Assembly: GCA_013407085.1 (NCBI GenBank)
Contig: JACCGJ010000605.1
Span: forward strand, 186,001 to 250,000
Source: Atriophallophorus winterbourni
Lineage: Eukaryota; Platyhelminthes; Trematoda; Plagiorchiida; Microphallidae
Length of the DNA stretch: 64,000 nucleotides
Reading direction: 5' to 3'
How positions within the stretch are numbered: position 1 is the first letter of the stretch; each line of letters opens with the position of its first letter. The translations under genes and the position numbers were made by a program. Positions 50,800 through 62,675 of this stretch are shown one piece after another. The notes under the pieces were generated by a model. It saw only the letters and a list, made by a program, of their open reading frames with translations. It searched no databases and was not told the origin of the DNA.

Positions 50800-51144
50800 A
50801 GTCAGAGTGTCAAAAAGACTGGATGAAGGTGGATGGGTAGAGTTCTTTTACTTAGACTTCAGTTAAGCATTCAAATCTGTGAGTCACAAGTTCCTTGGTT
50901 TGAAGCTCGTGACCAAAGCAGAATCTGGTAAGATTAACGACTGGTTAACCAGTTTTCTTCGTGATAGAGCCTTTCAGTTCTTTGTAGGCGATACTACGTC
51001 TGAATTCACAAAAACTTTAATTAGGGTCTTACATGGTTAATCACTAGGCATACGTTTCCTGATCTACATCGATGATCTCAGTTGTCATTTCGCGGCCACA
51101 TGTTTGCAGATGATGTCAAATTCACCGGATACATGGATCATGTT
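50800..51144 (+). pseudogene. Non-LTR RT palm fragment, left part of a split element
   Basis: DEGGWVEFFYLDFS-AFKSVS, INDWLTSFLRDRAFQFFVGD, FLIYIDDLS and HMFADDVKFTGY are RT motifs of a CR1/jockey-like element, with stops and a frameshift. The frame is cut at the LTR of the Gypsy element and the missing downstream part resumes at 54555. Confidence 0.82.
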
Positions 51145-51485
51145 TGTAGTGGATAGTAAGGAATGGATCCTGAGACTGCGAGGGTACCAGTTATATCGAC
51201 ATACAATTTTTCCTCCGCGAGAACCACAGAAGAATGAAGACCGCTAAATGGCTACGAATAAATTGTTATTAATGAGTGTGTTAATTATGTACAAATCGTA
51301 TTTTATAAATGATTATCGTTAACTGAGTTAACCAGCACGAAATGATGAAATGTCAGTGATAACGATGAAAGGAAATCGATAAATCATTATAGCGTTATCG
51401 ATAACCGAAACGGAACAATCATGTAAAAGTTAACCAATTAAAATCATACAAAATACAAATCGGTATAAATTACTATAAAACGTCA
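51145..51485 (-). repeat. Gypsy LTR (3' LTR of the nested copy)
   Basis: Direct repeat of 54222-54554: ggaatggatcctgaga against ggaatgaatcctgaga, ccacatacaattnntcctccg, then gtgtgtt, aatcgat, gcgttat, aatcgaaac and aaattactata in the same order. Ends look like TG...CA on the minus strand. Confidence 0.85.
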
Positions 51486-51759
51486 ATTTAGATCGTCGGG
51501 AACAAGAAAAAAGACGCTCCAAAAAGCATTAGTTTATGAAATCATCAAAATTTTGGGAATGTTAACCTTACGACCAGAACGTGTTTGATTGTTGTTGTCG
51601 GGTATTTGAGATACAAAGGTAATGGGGGTTTAACAAGGGAAACACGGTGGTTCCAGGTGAAGCGGATGAAGAAACGTGTTAATCTCTGTTTGACATATGT
51701 GGAGTTACTTTACGGGGGTTTGCGTTCGTTTTCGATGTTGGTTCCACTTAGGCGACTTT

Positions 51760-52690
51760 TAAACTACCGATACTAACGGTTTGTTTTATCCATTCTGGGC
51801 AATAACGATATATTTGGGATACCTAATCAGCAACTTGTACGGACTAGTGTATGGAGGTTGAAGTGTTCGACGTATATGATCAGCACGCACAAACACAATG
51901 TCGCAGGTAGACACGTCGGCTGAGGTGTAGAACGGTTGAACGTATTGGCGAGTTGTGATAGCTCGTAATAATTTCATTAAGTGGCGAAGGCGTCTGACAT
52001 AACGTAGAGCTGTCAGATCTTATGGTGAATCCGAATATGTCAGGAATTCACCTGGTAGGATGAATATAATCCCGTTCAACATTTCAGCAGCTCAGCAACC
52101 CAGGTATTCTTTCACGGTAGTACGAATACCAAGAAGCACTAAAGGTAATGACTAGGACCATCATGCTGAATTCCCGTGACTTATAATTGCGGCTCTGAGT
52201 TACCGGTGAAATCTATCGTCAAAGCCATTTGAAGATGAATAGTAGCCTGTAGTCTGTATGTGCTTCGTATTGAGTGTTCTATTCAATTCCCGAAAAGGCA
52301 ATTACTGAAATTGAAAACCTCTGTCAGTAATAATAGTGTTCGGTACACTAAATTTGCTGATCCAATGATAAACGAAGGGTTTCGCGATCGTTTCTGCACT
52401 GATATCTGGGATGGCTACATCCATTGCACTATGGGTACAACGGTTGACGAAGGTCAATATATATGTGAGACCGCTAATGGATCAACGAGATCCAAATTAA
52501 CCTGCTGGAAGTGCTTAGTAACAGGTGGAACTGAAGGTGTGACGTTAGACATTGCTCTCTTAACATCGAAAGCAACACTTCGTCTAAAATTGAATGTCTT
52601 TATGCATGTCAGACCAAAGATAACGAGAGCTAATCAGCTTTCGTGTAGCTTTTAATCAACTATGTGATAAACCACGTAAATGCTGGAATA
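51760..52690 (-). pseudogene. Gypsy integrase remnant
   Basis: Aligns along its length with the better-kept integrase at 61.8-62.9 kb (for example 52258-52370 with 62405-62530). Many stops and frameshifts. C-terminal phrase HIRRTLQPPYTSPYKLLIRY parallels HVRRLLQPPYTGPYNIINRY. Confidence 0.8.
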
Positions 52691-53040
52691 ATGTACGTCT
52701 CTTCTTCTTCTTCTTGAAAGACGACAGGGGTCAAGCCCTTGTAAGCCGCATCTGTTTATATCAACAACATAATCCAGTAGAACCTCAGCTGAAGAAATCC
52801 TACCCAGTGTTGTAGAGCTTTGCTGTGATTACAGGCAGTACTTTATCCACTAGTTGCTTGAATTTGTTTTCAGATCTCGCTTAAATAACCTCTTTCGGAA
52901 GCTCATTCCACAGGTTAACAATTCTTGGTAAGAGCGTGAATCCCGGTGGTAGACGTAGTGTCCTTCGCTTTTGAAGCTTTAGAGCATGGCCACAGGTTCT
53001 TGAATGAAAGAAATTCATGAGAGAAATTTAATTCGGTGCA
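52691..53040 (-). mobile_element. Non-LTR retrotransposon 3' end with (AAG)n tail, inside the Gypsy copy
   Basis: Minus strand reads CGHALKLQKRRTLRLPPGFT and LPRIVNLWNELPKEVI, the C-terminal block of non-LTR RTs, and ends in an AAG repeat at 52697-52713. It sits exactly where the Gypsy RT-RNase H region should be. Confidence 0.75.
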
Positions 53041-53049
53041 GGATCTGGA

Positions 53050-53621
53050 ATCAGGACTTGAATAGTTTTTATGGGTGAATTACACAAATGGCCGATGGCG
53101 TTAATCTTTGTGACATTGTCAATAAGTATTCATGTACTCACGTTGACTGAAAGATTAAAGTGTGAGAGTGAATGAACATCCGGGATAGGGGTTTTTACAC
53201 CGGCAACAATAAAATTTCATCGAAAGATACGTTGCAGACCGAGGTCGATGGAGAGTGATCCTTGGCCGTATGTGGTTATTCGAGTACTGTTGGCCGCTTG
53301 TAAGGTCAATGAAGAGTGGTTTCTGCGTTCCGAGATTTTGGGTGTGATGTCGCTCAGTTCGACTCAGGTGTCTATCAGAAAACGCATCTTCGTTGAACGA
53401 TCAATGACGTAGAATAAGCGGCTGGTGTTTTTGCCAGACAGAGCTGCCGCGTCTATGGCATGGCTCCGCGGTTTTCCTGATTGTGGTGTTGTGTTTTGAA
53501 GCTGCATGGAGTCCTTTTCACTGCGAGAAAGACTTAGACTTTTGTTTAATTGCTCGATTTTTAAGTCAAATCGCTGATCTGGGATTTCAAACCAGATATA
53601 TCCTTGTTCAAATAGGCACAC
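53050..53621 (-). pseudogene. Gypsy aspartic protease remnant
   Basis: The catalytic DTG triad position reads D-T-stop. Downstream phrases SLTLQAANSTRITTYGQGSL and SHFNLSVNVST keep the family pattern with further stops. Confidence 0.75.
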
Positions 53622-53639
53622 GAAGTATAAGGGGTGAAA

Positions 53640-54110
53640 ATTGGTTGGCTGACCGTGTCGATTGATGTGTTACGAGAGTTGTCAAATACTTCATCTGCAA
53701 CTTGGGTGATCTTTTCTAGGTTACTTTCGTTTTCTATAAAAACCAGAACTTTGCGCAAATCGTTTGTCAAACTCTGGAACGAGTTGAGACTTATTACTCA
53801 TACGTCAACATTCTGTATTGCTTGTAGCTGTAACAAATGGCGTAAAAGTTTTGAAGGTGTTCGATCTCCTATCTCAGAGCTGGATGAGATTCTTAGCAAG
53901 CTTTGCTCAACGGTGGAACCAGTTCGAGAGATAATCGCAGATTTGAGCTTATCCCAAGGATCTGTTGCAGATTCATCATAAATCAAATCAGCAAATTCTT
54001 TGACAATGAAGGTTGGATGCATTACAACAACGCGGTTGTAGCGTGTGCGTTGCGTTCGAACACGGTATGACTCGAATAAAGCTTCAATTTATGAAAACCA
54101 GAGACCTGGA
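53640..54110 (-). pseudogene. Gypsy gag remnant
   Basis: HPTFIVKEFADLIYDESATD, DPWDKLKSAIISRTGSTVEQ and GDRTPSKLLRHLLQLQ follow the gag pattern of this group. Split over two frames, so a frameshift lies near 53790. Confidence 0.72.
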
Positions 54111-54221
54111 TCTTTTGTGTTGAAGACAGGTTATGTGAATTGATCAATTTAATCCACATTCTTTTTGTCTTCTTATAAATATAATTGTTCATTGCACGAA
54201 TCGTGTCGGGCTCACTAATTT

Positions 54222-54554
54222 CTAGTAGATAGTGAGGAATGAATCCTGAGAATGCGTGGGTTCCAGTCATATCCACATACAATTGTGCCTCCGAGACGAC
54301 CACATAATAAAGAAGAATAAAGAGTTTATTGTTATTATTGAGTGTGTTTACTATTTGCAAATGGTATTTACCAGATGAATATCGTTATTCGATTTAACGA
54401 GTTGAAAATCGATGAAACGTGAGTGATGACGATAAAATTACGATAAATCAATATGGCGTTATTGGTAATCGAAACGAAACGATAAAGTTTAAGTTAACAA
54501 TTTCAGATGATACCAAATATAAGATTGTACAAATTACTATATGTATTTCTGTCA
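54222..54554 (-). repeat. Gypsy LTR (5' LTR of the nested copy)
   Basis: Partner of 51145-51485. The outer end reads TGACAG on the minus strand. Divergence between the two LTRs is considerable, so the insertion is not recent. No clear target-site duplication was found. Confidence 0.83.
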
Positions 54555-55255
54555 CGAGATTAGGGTCTTTCTCATAACTACAGTAAATTTCATATGTTGT
54601 CTGCAGCAATCGATAAAATTACAGTTACTTCAAATAGCTATAGTATCGAATTTAAGTCTATTCAGAAGGTTACAAATTTGGGTATAGTCGTTAAAGCGAA
54701 ATTCTAATGGGCAGCGCGATATGCCTGAGCTGCACAACAAGTTACTGTATAACCCTTTGAGCCTAAATCTGTTCTGATCTGTAGAACACCGGAAGTGTTT
54801 ATTTCCCTTATATACGGTGATTATCAGCCCTCATTTAGAATACTTTGAGCAAACCTGTAGGCCTTTCTTTCAAAAAGACACATCACTATTAGAGAAGTTT
54901 CAACGTCTGGCTACCAAAATGGTCGGAGGTATATCTGCATATTTCTAATTTCCTCATGTCTTTTCTTACTTCGGCGTCCGCATCTACAGGATGATCTAAA
55001 ATAAACGTAGAAAATCCTGAAAGGTCATAGGCGACAATGGTTGTCAAAACCCGATCTCGAGCGATCAACCATTTACTAGATGGTATACAATTGCGCTTGC
55101 AAAAATATACAATCTTCTGAATCTTAGGCAACACTTCTTAAATGAAAGAACAGTAAGCTTCTGGAATAAGCTGCCTGTGATCCTAATCGCTTGCATATCG
55201 ATAGATGCGGTCAAAAATCGTTTAGATACACCATGACATGAGCCATTACCTGACT
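54555..55255 (+). pseudogene. Non-LTR RT, right part of the split element
   Basis: SKFHMLSAAIDKITVTSNSY and VTNLGIVVKAKF, then PSFRI, KDTSLLEKFQRLATKMVGG and RQHFLNERTVSFWNKLPVIL with stops between. This is the thumb and C-terminus that the fragment at 50800-51144 lacks, in the same orientation. Confidence 0.78.
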
Positions 55256-55319
55256 TTTTTCTATGAATATGCAGATCGACTGTCAACAGAATTAGCATGA
55301 AATAGTGTTTCATCTTAAA

Positions 55320-55500
55320 AACTTTTGAATTACCAAGGGTTAGTACTAAAGTGAGGAAGAATTTTCACTTTAGTAAATAAGATAAACTTTGGAATCTTCT
55401 TCCGAAATATATAAAACTTAGCTCCTCTTTACACGAATTTAAATGTCATATGGCTTCATTACTTACCATAAAAAAGCGATCTTCTTAACCTCCATGTTCA
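55320..55500 (+). pseudogene. Second non-LTR C-terminal fragment
   Basis: TKVRKNFHFSK, then DKLWNLLPKYIKLSSSLHEF and KCHMASLL gives the WN-LP and FK-L pattern of non-LTR RT ends. Short and isolated. Confidence 0.5.
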
Positions 55501-56465
55501 ACCTGATAATTTATATAATAAAGGCATACCTGGTTAATAATATTAAAATATAATTTACAAATGTAGTTAGAATACTCACTCGCTTTTGAATTTTTACTTC
55601 CCAGCATACCTTCTCAACGCGCAATAAAAATAAAACTGGTCAACATGCTACCTTAGATTAGTGGAACCAATTCCGTTCGTCTACCAGACAAGAAAACATT
55701 TCATATTTAGAAGAGACTAATCTATTTAGAACATTTAAAACGAATGTTTTGATAAATACACAACGCATAACATAACGCATTTTCAATGAACATTATCCGC
55801 TTAACCTTAGCGCTTTCCAGAACATACTTTAAGTTTTATTTCTCCTAAAGTCAGCATTACACTTACTGATTATCTGGAAGCAATTAAAAAATACTGCTTA
55901 CCTTTATTTTGAATATACCTAAAAACCACTACAAATGTCTTCTGGAATTTGTATCCCCGATTGTACATAACGCAATTTGATTGTGCAAACCTTTTAGAAA
56001 TTATTGATAATGATTAGCATCCCTTGGCTTTCCAAGAATAAAATTTTTTATTGATTTTTGCTACAATTATAAAAAATAATCTGCACAAAAATCCAATTAT
56101 ATAATCTCTCGTTTTAAATGTCATGTTTTACGTTTACGCACAAATGTTTCTTCAGCTGACCTCTTTGCGGCTTGTTGAACAAGAAACTTTTTCGTTTATA
56201 CCAGTCTCAGATACAAATAACTGATACCGAGAAATGCTCAGGAAAACACCTGACGAATCGTTGCATACAATAAGGATACCAAAGTACAGCGAACTATATT
56301 TGGAATTGGTGGACGCCTTTTCGAATCTTTCTAACGACAGAAATTTGCCTCATGATCCAATTACAATCCTGTACCAACTGAACTGAAATGAAAAGGAAGA
56401 CAGCGTGTCTAATGTCTTCTAACCTAGAAGGACTTTGACTCGAAGCAACGATTCTTTGAAGATTA
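55501..56465. other. AT-rich stretch without recognised content
   Basis: Between the transposon nest and the leucine-rich-repeat copy; no coding or repeat signal was recognised. Confidence 0.5.
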
Positions 56466-57560
56466 GATAGAAGTCTTAACTGGCGATCCTACGAACCAGA
56501 ACGGAACTCCTGAAGATAACATGAATCTAGATGATTCCGATGAAGTAAAAAATGTTGGAATGAAAAATACATCTTCGGAATCCCAACATAAAAGAAATGT
56601 CAGACCAGCGAATGTTTCGAAATCATGAAGTTTCGATGATTCAGTATCTGATATGGACAAAAATGATGACCAACCACAACCCAAACCAACCACAAATTTT
56701 GGTGGCTTCTGGTACCCAGATGAGGCTCGGCTTTCTTATATTTTCTCGTGTTTAAATGTCGGCACAGTTCCTTCAGGATATTTCCTGAGAAATATGAATA
56801 GCAAAACACTGATACCAAGCAGTTGTGCTTATGGCGCTATCAGAATGAATCCTATTCTCGCCAGTATTAGCGTTAATACAGCAATTACAACGCTTGATAT
56901 TTCAGAAACAAATTTGGAAGATGAATCGATCTTTTATTTGTGCAACATGTTCAAGGAGAATTATACGATCAAGGATAACAATCTCGTGAGAAATCAATTT
57001 ACCTCGCAGTACGCTAAGAATCTGTGTGACGTGCTCGCTTCCAGCGCGCAGCTAGAACGCATCGATTTACACGGGAACAAATTTTGTGACAAGGCCGCTA
57101 TTTTATTCTCCGAGTTGATTTCGACCTCTCTGAACATGACATACTTGAATCTTGCGTACAACGATTTCGGAGAGATTGCGATAGTGTTATTCGGCCGTGC
57201 GTTACCTGAAGCAACCAGTCTGGTGGAACTGGATCTGTCGTGGAATCTTTTTGGTCTTCGCACAATGAGGCCGTTCGTCAACGGAATTGCTGAGAATAAA
57301 AACATTCAAAAGTTGAATCTCTCGTCGACCGCCTTACGTGGTAACGAAAGCGTACTCGAATTAGATTTGAGCAAAAATCGAATTTCTTCCGAAAGCACAG
57401 CAAGGGATTGTTCACAAACACGAAGGTGAAAAAATCGAACCTGACGAGAAATTCTCTGCAAACCGCCGGTTGCTACGCTCTACTCCGCGGCGTCTTGCGA
57501 AACGCGAACAGTGGGTTAATGGAACTTGATCCTACAATTACAAGATTCAGCGCGATTGCA
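56466..57560 (+). pseudogene. Intronless, broken LRRC74-like leucine-rich-repeat gene copy
   Basis: An acidic N-terminal part (NLDDSDEVKNVGMKNTSSES) ends at a TGA at 56626-56628, after which the same frame continues through the ATG at 56653. Then come YIFSCLNVGTVPSGYFLRNM, which resembles the YFLRNM region of LRRC74A/B, and ribonuclease-inhibitor-type repeats (LERIDLHGNKFCDKA, MTYLNLAYNDFGEIA, LVELDLSWNLFGLR, IQKLNLSSTALRG, VLELDLSKNRIS). Near 57395 a frameshift moves the next repeat (LTRNSLQTAGCYALLRGVLR) to another frame. In a genome where the neighbouring gene has 32 exons, the lack of introns plus stop and frameshift suggests a processed retrocopy; a terminally decayed true gene is the alternative. 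Confidence 0.75.
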
Positions 57561-60039
57561 GCGACCCAAAATGGTCGTTCAAGCAGGCGTGCTGACCACC
57601 GAGAAAACAAGAGCTCTCTCATCATCAAAATGAAAAAAAGAATTTATTCGTGTACACTAATGTTCCAACAATTAACTTGCTTTGTTTTAAAAATTTAAGA
57701 AAAACTGAGATGAATGAAATCACACAAGCCTCGTCCAGAACAATTCCACAATTTCTCCACATTCTTTGTCAACATTTTTCAATAAATTCTAACGCTATCT
57801 TTTGCTAAATTCACCATGCTTTCTTATCAACAAAGGACAAATTTTGGCGCATACTGTTTTAAAAAATTAAAACAAGCAATAATTAAATAAATACATATTC
57901 AATTCTTGGATATGCAGGGCATACTAAACATGATCAACAATTATCACAATGTTCGTACAACCAACCCAAACGATGTGCAATCGTAATTACATTTTCAAGG
58001 TTAAATACGAAGAGGATAATTTTGTTCGTTAAAAATTAAAGTTATATAGTATTTACTCAATGTTTTCAGATGAGCAAGGAGTGATCTGTTATTGAACGCT
58101 AGAAATACTGTCATTGCAAACCAGACCAATGCATGATCAAGTGAGCATTTAAAATCAGTCTGAAATTTTCATCGATGAAGTGTGGTGTTTCAATGTTTTT
58201 CTTACTCGAAACGTTTCGTTCGGATTGTTCACAATCGATCAAAATATACTGAATCTAAACAGTTGAAGTTATCTAATAGAAGTTGAATTTATTACACCAG
58301 TAAATAGCCGTCTCCGAGTAAGTTTTAATTTGTTGCGGGTAGAGAAAGTATGCTGGAAAGAAAATACTTGAAACTTAGTGAATGTTATCATGAAACTTGT
58401 GCCTTTTAATTTAATATCAGTACCCAGGTACGCTATTATTATATTGATCTTTATGTAGCGTCTATGTTAAGATGGTGAGATATCTTTTCTATGGTGAGTA
58501 ATGAAATTAGATGTGATTTGCAGTGATGCAAGAAGAGCAATGTCTTTAATTTTGGAAAGCGATTAAAAAGCTTAGCATATTTATTTAAATACAAATTGTT
58601 CTACTATAGTACGATACCTTCGTAATTTAGTAGGTTTTCACAGGTAATTTGGTTATACTTAGAATTATGACGTTTTCGAAGATTTGACATTATTTCTATA
58701 TTATTGGATGACGGTGTTCTAAAGAATAAGATGAGTTTGTGCTTTTTTCTGCGAAACCATATCGGATCAAGTTTTAGTTTTATACATGTTTCACTATATG
58801 ATTGTTTCGTGTTATAACCGATAATGGATTTTAATAAAGAATACTGTAACGTTTCTGAAACCACGCTATGTCATTTATTTACCATGATTATCAGGTGGTG
58901 GAGTTGGTGTTAAACTTTGTGAATTATTAGAGTTAGTTCTGATTGAATATTCAAATTGCTTGTGCTTCTTTGCTTCTTATCAAAGGTAGTGTTTATTATA
59001 GAGGAACTAATAAATCTGTGTTTTTATTGTTGAGTTTCCCTTGACATGCGTCAATTCGGGATTCATAAGTACATTCGAAAACCTTGGTATACTTTTCAAT
59101 AGGATTTTATTATCAAGTAAATAGGGTGAAGAACTCTTATCTGATATTTTTTAAACGAACAGGAGTATAACATTGTTTTTATTTAGTCGTGTATCACCCA
59201 AAGTCGTTGGTTAACGCTTAGTCCACCCGTTTCTTAGTTTTACAATTCAAAACAATGATTCGAGTTTACTACGGTTCTATTAACAAGATTAATAGACAAA
59301 AACAATGGACAAACCTCGAATGTACACTGTGAATTTAGATAATGACACTTCTTTAATCCTAAATAAATTGAAAAAATAGAATCTTAAATTTTAAGTCTAC
59401 GTAACGAAATAACAACTTTTCAGAGTTTATTTGATTCACTTAAACCTTTTTCCAGGCGAGGCCGTTCGCCATCGACCCTGGAGGTGCAGGAACTTCTCAG
59501 CACGGACTATGTTTTCGAAGCTTCTGTTTCTTCGTTGTCAAGCCTTCGGATGTGCCTACATTTGCTCCTATTGGGTTCATACTAAGACCATGCCAGACGG
59601 GCGATTACCGCTAGCAGCTCGTACACCCTATGTGATTTAGCTCCGGCAGCACGTTCACTTCATGTGAGACATGACTCGGCTTAGTACTTATTGGTTTTCG
59701 TGTATCCTACCCTGATCACCACCGACAATCGACTCACGCAGATCAAGTGCCTTGGCTGACTTCAAAGTTACTGGTTGGTGAGAGACTATGTTCCAGCCTG
59801 GAACGACCTGACACCGCTTGACCAGTTCAATTGTCAATTCCTGATCAGAAGTCTCCGCTGACCAGAGTTCTTGGAAGGGGGCTGTGTAACAACATTGTTT
59901 TACTGTACATAACAATTGACCTTGATAACTCAATTTCCGTTGATTCGTGTTCCGTGATGGCTACCATGTACCTTCGTGCACCCTTTTGGCTACCGCGATA
60001 AACCTTTTACCTCCTGTGCCTTTTCTCCAACATTCTTGG
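57561..60039. other. Gene-poor AT-rich stretch
   Basis: No recognisable gene. 59430-59990 is less AT-rich, with short open frames on both strands (59431-59640 +, 59688-59933 -) but no family resemblance. Confidence 0.45.
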
Positions 60040-61005
60040 GGACATTATTGTAGTGCTCAGTCCACTAAAACTTCTATTGGTTTTAATATATATTAATGAT
60101 CTAGAGCAATTGAAATGATCATAAATCACTATTTTCACCGATTATTTAGAAAATCTGATAAAATTTAACTCTGATGAGGATGGCCTAGTTTCACAAGTAG
60201 ACTTAAGTTAGCTGCAACAGTGGTCAATTTAAAAAGAACTGCCCTCCAATTTACAAATTAAAAATGTTAGCATTTGGAAAAAAACTTGCTATTCTTAAGC
60301 GCACTTGGCAGTAACATGCCTGAGTGAAGTACATAGGAGAGAAGATCTTGGCATGTGGGTTTGCGGAAATTCGAAAAGCATTTTGAATGTAGAATGTCGT
60401 CTCCAAGGGAGTACAAAGCGTGCTTGGTTTACACAGACGAATTTGAAGATGCTTTTCACTTCTCTTATTGACTATACAGCGCTAATTTGGGCAACGTGTT
60501 TGGAACATCTCGATATTCGAGAAGATTTATCATAAGGCAATTAAAATGGTTCACACATATAATCTACCATTTAGGCAGCGACTGACAATACTTAGTTTGT
60601 GCACTATGGAGCACAGACTCATCAGATCTGACTTTATCCTGACATAACGGCCCACTCAGATACTCTTTGAAATTGGTTCCAGTCTGGCGATCCACAATCA
60701 CAATCTGACCCATCAAGCAATATATTCCCGTTTCAAATGCCGCCGTAACAATAACTCTCTCCGTCTAAGCTTTCTGTGGTATAGTTTATGCCGAATAAAC
60801 CTGATTTGGACCAGGTTTACTAAAAAAACGTAGTCCTGACACATGTTCCCGCCGAAATTTCCCTCAGTATCAAAGATAAAATTACTGCTACTCATCCTTG
60901 AAAGCACATCGATGCAAACATATAAATACGATTTGTTTAAATTTTATACCTTGGAAAATTTAGAACTATTTGATTCTTAACCATAAATCGGGAATCGGGA
61001 ATCTT
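60040..61005 (+). pseudogene. Non-LTR retrotransposon, RT palm to 3' end (second subfamily)
   Basis: LKLLLVLIYINDLEQL (RT motif, D changed to N as is common), then EDLGMWVCGNSKSILNVECR, RSDFILT and a degraded RLNC-like block, then the trailer gaaagcacatcgatgcaaac to gggaatcttc shared with 25.7 and 45.5 kb. Numerous stops. Confidence 0.78.
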
Positions 61006-61769
61006 CAGCTAAAAGCATTTCTCGAACTTTGAGGCTTTATATACCGCTGGAACACTCGAGTAATCACACAGACAAACTCATTCAGTAAATCGAAAAATAT
61101 TGCATTGCAAAGTTTCCCAAGTTTTTAGATCAATTCCAGTGAGCTTAAATCGTGCAGCATCGAGATTGTGCATTGTATTCAGCAAATCATACAAGACAAC
61201 ATATGCTTGAATTAGCGTTGTTTTTTGTGCAAATAATCAATATCGTATTGTCTTTGAGCCGTAGATCTGTGGTGGTTCAGGCTACGTGAAATTACAGTAT
61301 GTGTGAAAAGTAAAAATGTAACCACTCATAATAGTTCTTCGAATAAATTGAAAGCGATTTTCCCCGGCTTGTCATTTGACTTCTCCGGTCCAGACGTCAA
61401 AGTATTATCACAGAAGAAACCGCGGTAAATCCAAGAATTAGGTGCGGCTGAAACATGGAGCAGTCATTTTATAGCACGCAAGCAATCTTTCTACAATCCA
61501 CAGTCAGAATTCCAAGCACGCAGTACGGGTATCAAAGGAGATTAGAAGAGCAACTCCGAGCGGACGAAAATTTATATTCGTAAAATCCGCGTACAATTCA
61601 AAAAGTGTACATTAATTGATACAAAAAATGTTTATGGAAATATGCCACAGTACTGCAACCCTAGAGCGTCGGGCCTAAAGAAGACGCTCGAACAAATCGT
61701 TAGGCTGTGAAGTCATCAAACTTTGATGAAAAATGGACTCTACGACTAGTTCGGGTTTGCCTGTTAGGG
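61006..61769. other. Spacer between non-LTR copy and Gypsy pol, possibly containing its 3' LTR
   Basis: Words cgtcggg and agacgctc near 61667-61688 match 51494-51518 just inside the other copy's 3' LTR, but no second LTR copy is available to define ends. Confidence 0.4.
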
Positions 61770-62675
61770 TCAGTTTTTTTGATACACGGGTGTAAAGAGA
61801 GTTTCCTTGAGGGATCGGGAGTACCGGTGAGCTTCGGTTTGGGGGATGGAGGGACAAAATCTTGAGAAGCAACGTTCGGGGTCTTTTTTCGCCTCTTGTG
61901 CCGGTTCGACGTAGGCTACTTTCAAGCGATCGACGCTGACGGTCTCGTGTGTTTCGTTGCGGTCAATAACGAAGTATTTTGGATACCTGTTGATTATATT
62001 GTACGGGCCAGTGTATGGCGGCTGTAGAAGTCGACGTACATGATCTACCCGCACAAATACATGTTTGCAAGTATTCAAGTCAGGTGGAATATAACAGGGT
62101 TGAGCATACAGTCGAGTTGGAGTTGGTCGTAAGTTTTTCATGAAACTGCGAAGGCGGCTGACATATTGTGGCACGGTAAGGTCCAATGATAAGTCGGAAG
62201 ATGTCAGGAATTCGCCTGGAAGGGTAAGTGTACTACCGTTCACCATTTCAGCAACTAAACATCTTAGGTCTTCTTTCACTGTGGTACGTATACCAAGAAG
62301 TACTAGGGGAAGTGTCTCGGAGCAACGTTCAGTATTCCTATGACACATGAGTGCGGCTTTCAGTTGGGGGTGAAATCTTTCGACTTAGCCGTTTAAAGAA
62401 GGGTGGTAGGCTGTAGTCGAAATGTGTTTCGTATCGAGCATGTTGTTCAGTTTCTTGAAAAGCGTTGATTGGAATTGGGAACCTCTGTCGGTAGTTATGG
62501 TGTTTGGTACGCCAAAATTACTGACCCAGTGATGAACAAAAGATTTAGCAACAGTTTCTGCACTGATATCAGGGATTGCTACTGCCATTGGCCAGCGCGT
62601 GAAACGATCAATGCAGGTAAGTATGTAGCAACATCCATTATAGACTGCTAGTGGGCCGACGAGATTCAAATGCAC
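61770..62675 (-). pseudogene. Gypsy integrase domain of the right-hand copy
   Basis: Catalytic-core phrases LTCIDRFTRWPM and TDRGSQFQS are intact up to TAYHPSLNG. A TAA (62382-62384) then replaces the codon before VERFHPQLKAALM, and the frame reopens to the C-terminal ETLPLVLLGIRTTVKEDLRC part ending at 61770. Confidence 0.88.

Larger units (their letters stand above)
51145..54554 (-). mobile_element. Degenerate Ty3/Gypsy retrotransposon inserted in a non-LTR element
   Basis: Two ~335-bp LTRs flank gag remnants (HPTFIVKEFADLIYDESATD and GDRTPSKLLRHLL, about 54100-53640), an aspartic protease remnant (RLFYVIDRSTKMRFLIDT, about 53430-53360, continuing LTLQAANSTRITTYGQGSL) and integrase pieces (52655-51760, including VQPFYTSADVSTCDIVFVRA). 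RT and RNase H are missing. Gag and protease phrases resemble the CsRn1-type Gypsy elements of trematodes; that placement is from memory and moderate. Confidence 0.85.

Noticed and set aside
52260..52655. 131-codon plus-strand open frame
   Set aside because: Antisense to the Gypsy integrase remnant, as shown by its alignment with the opposite strand of the 62-kb integrase.
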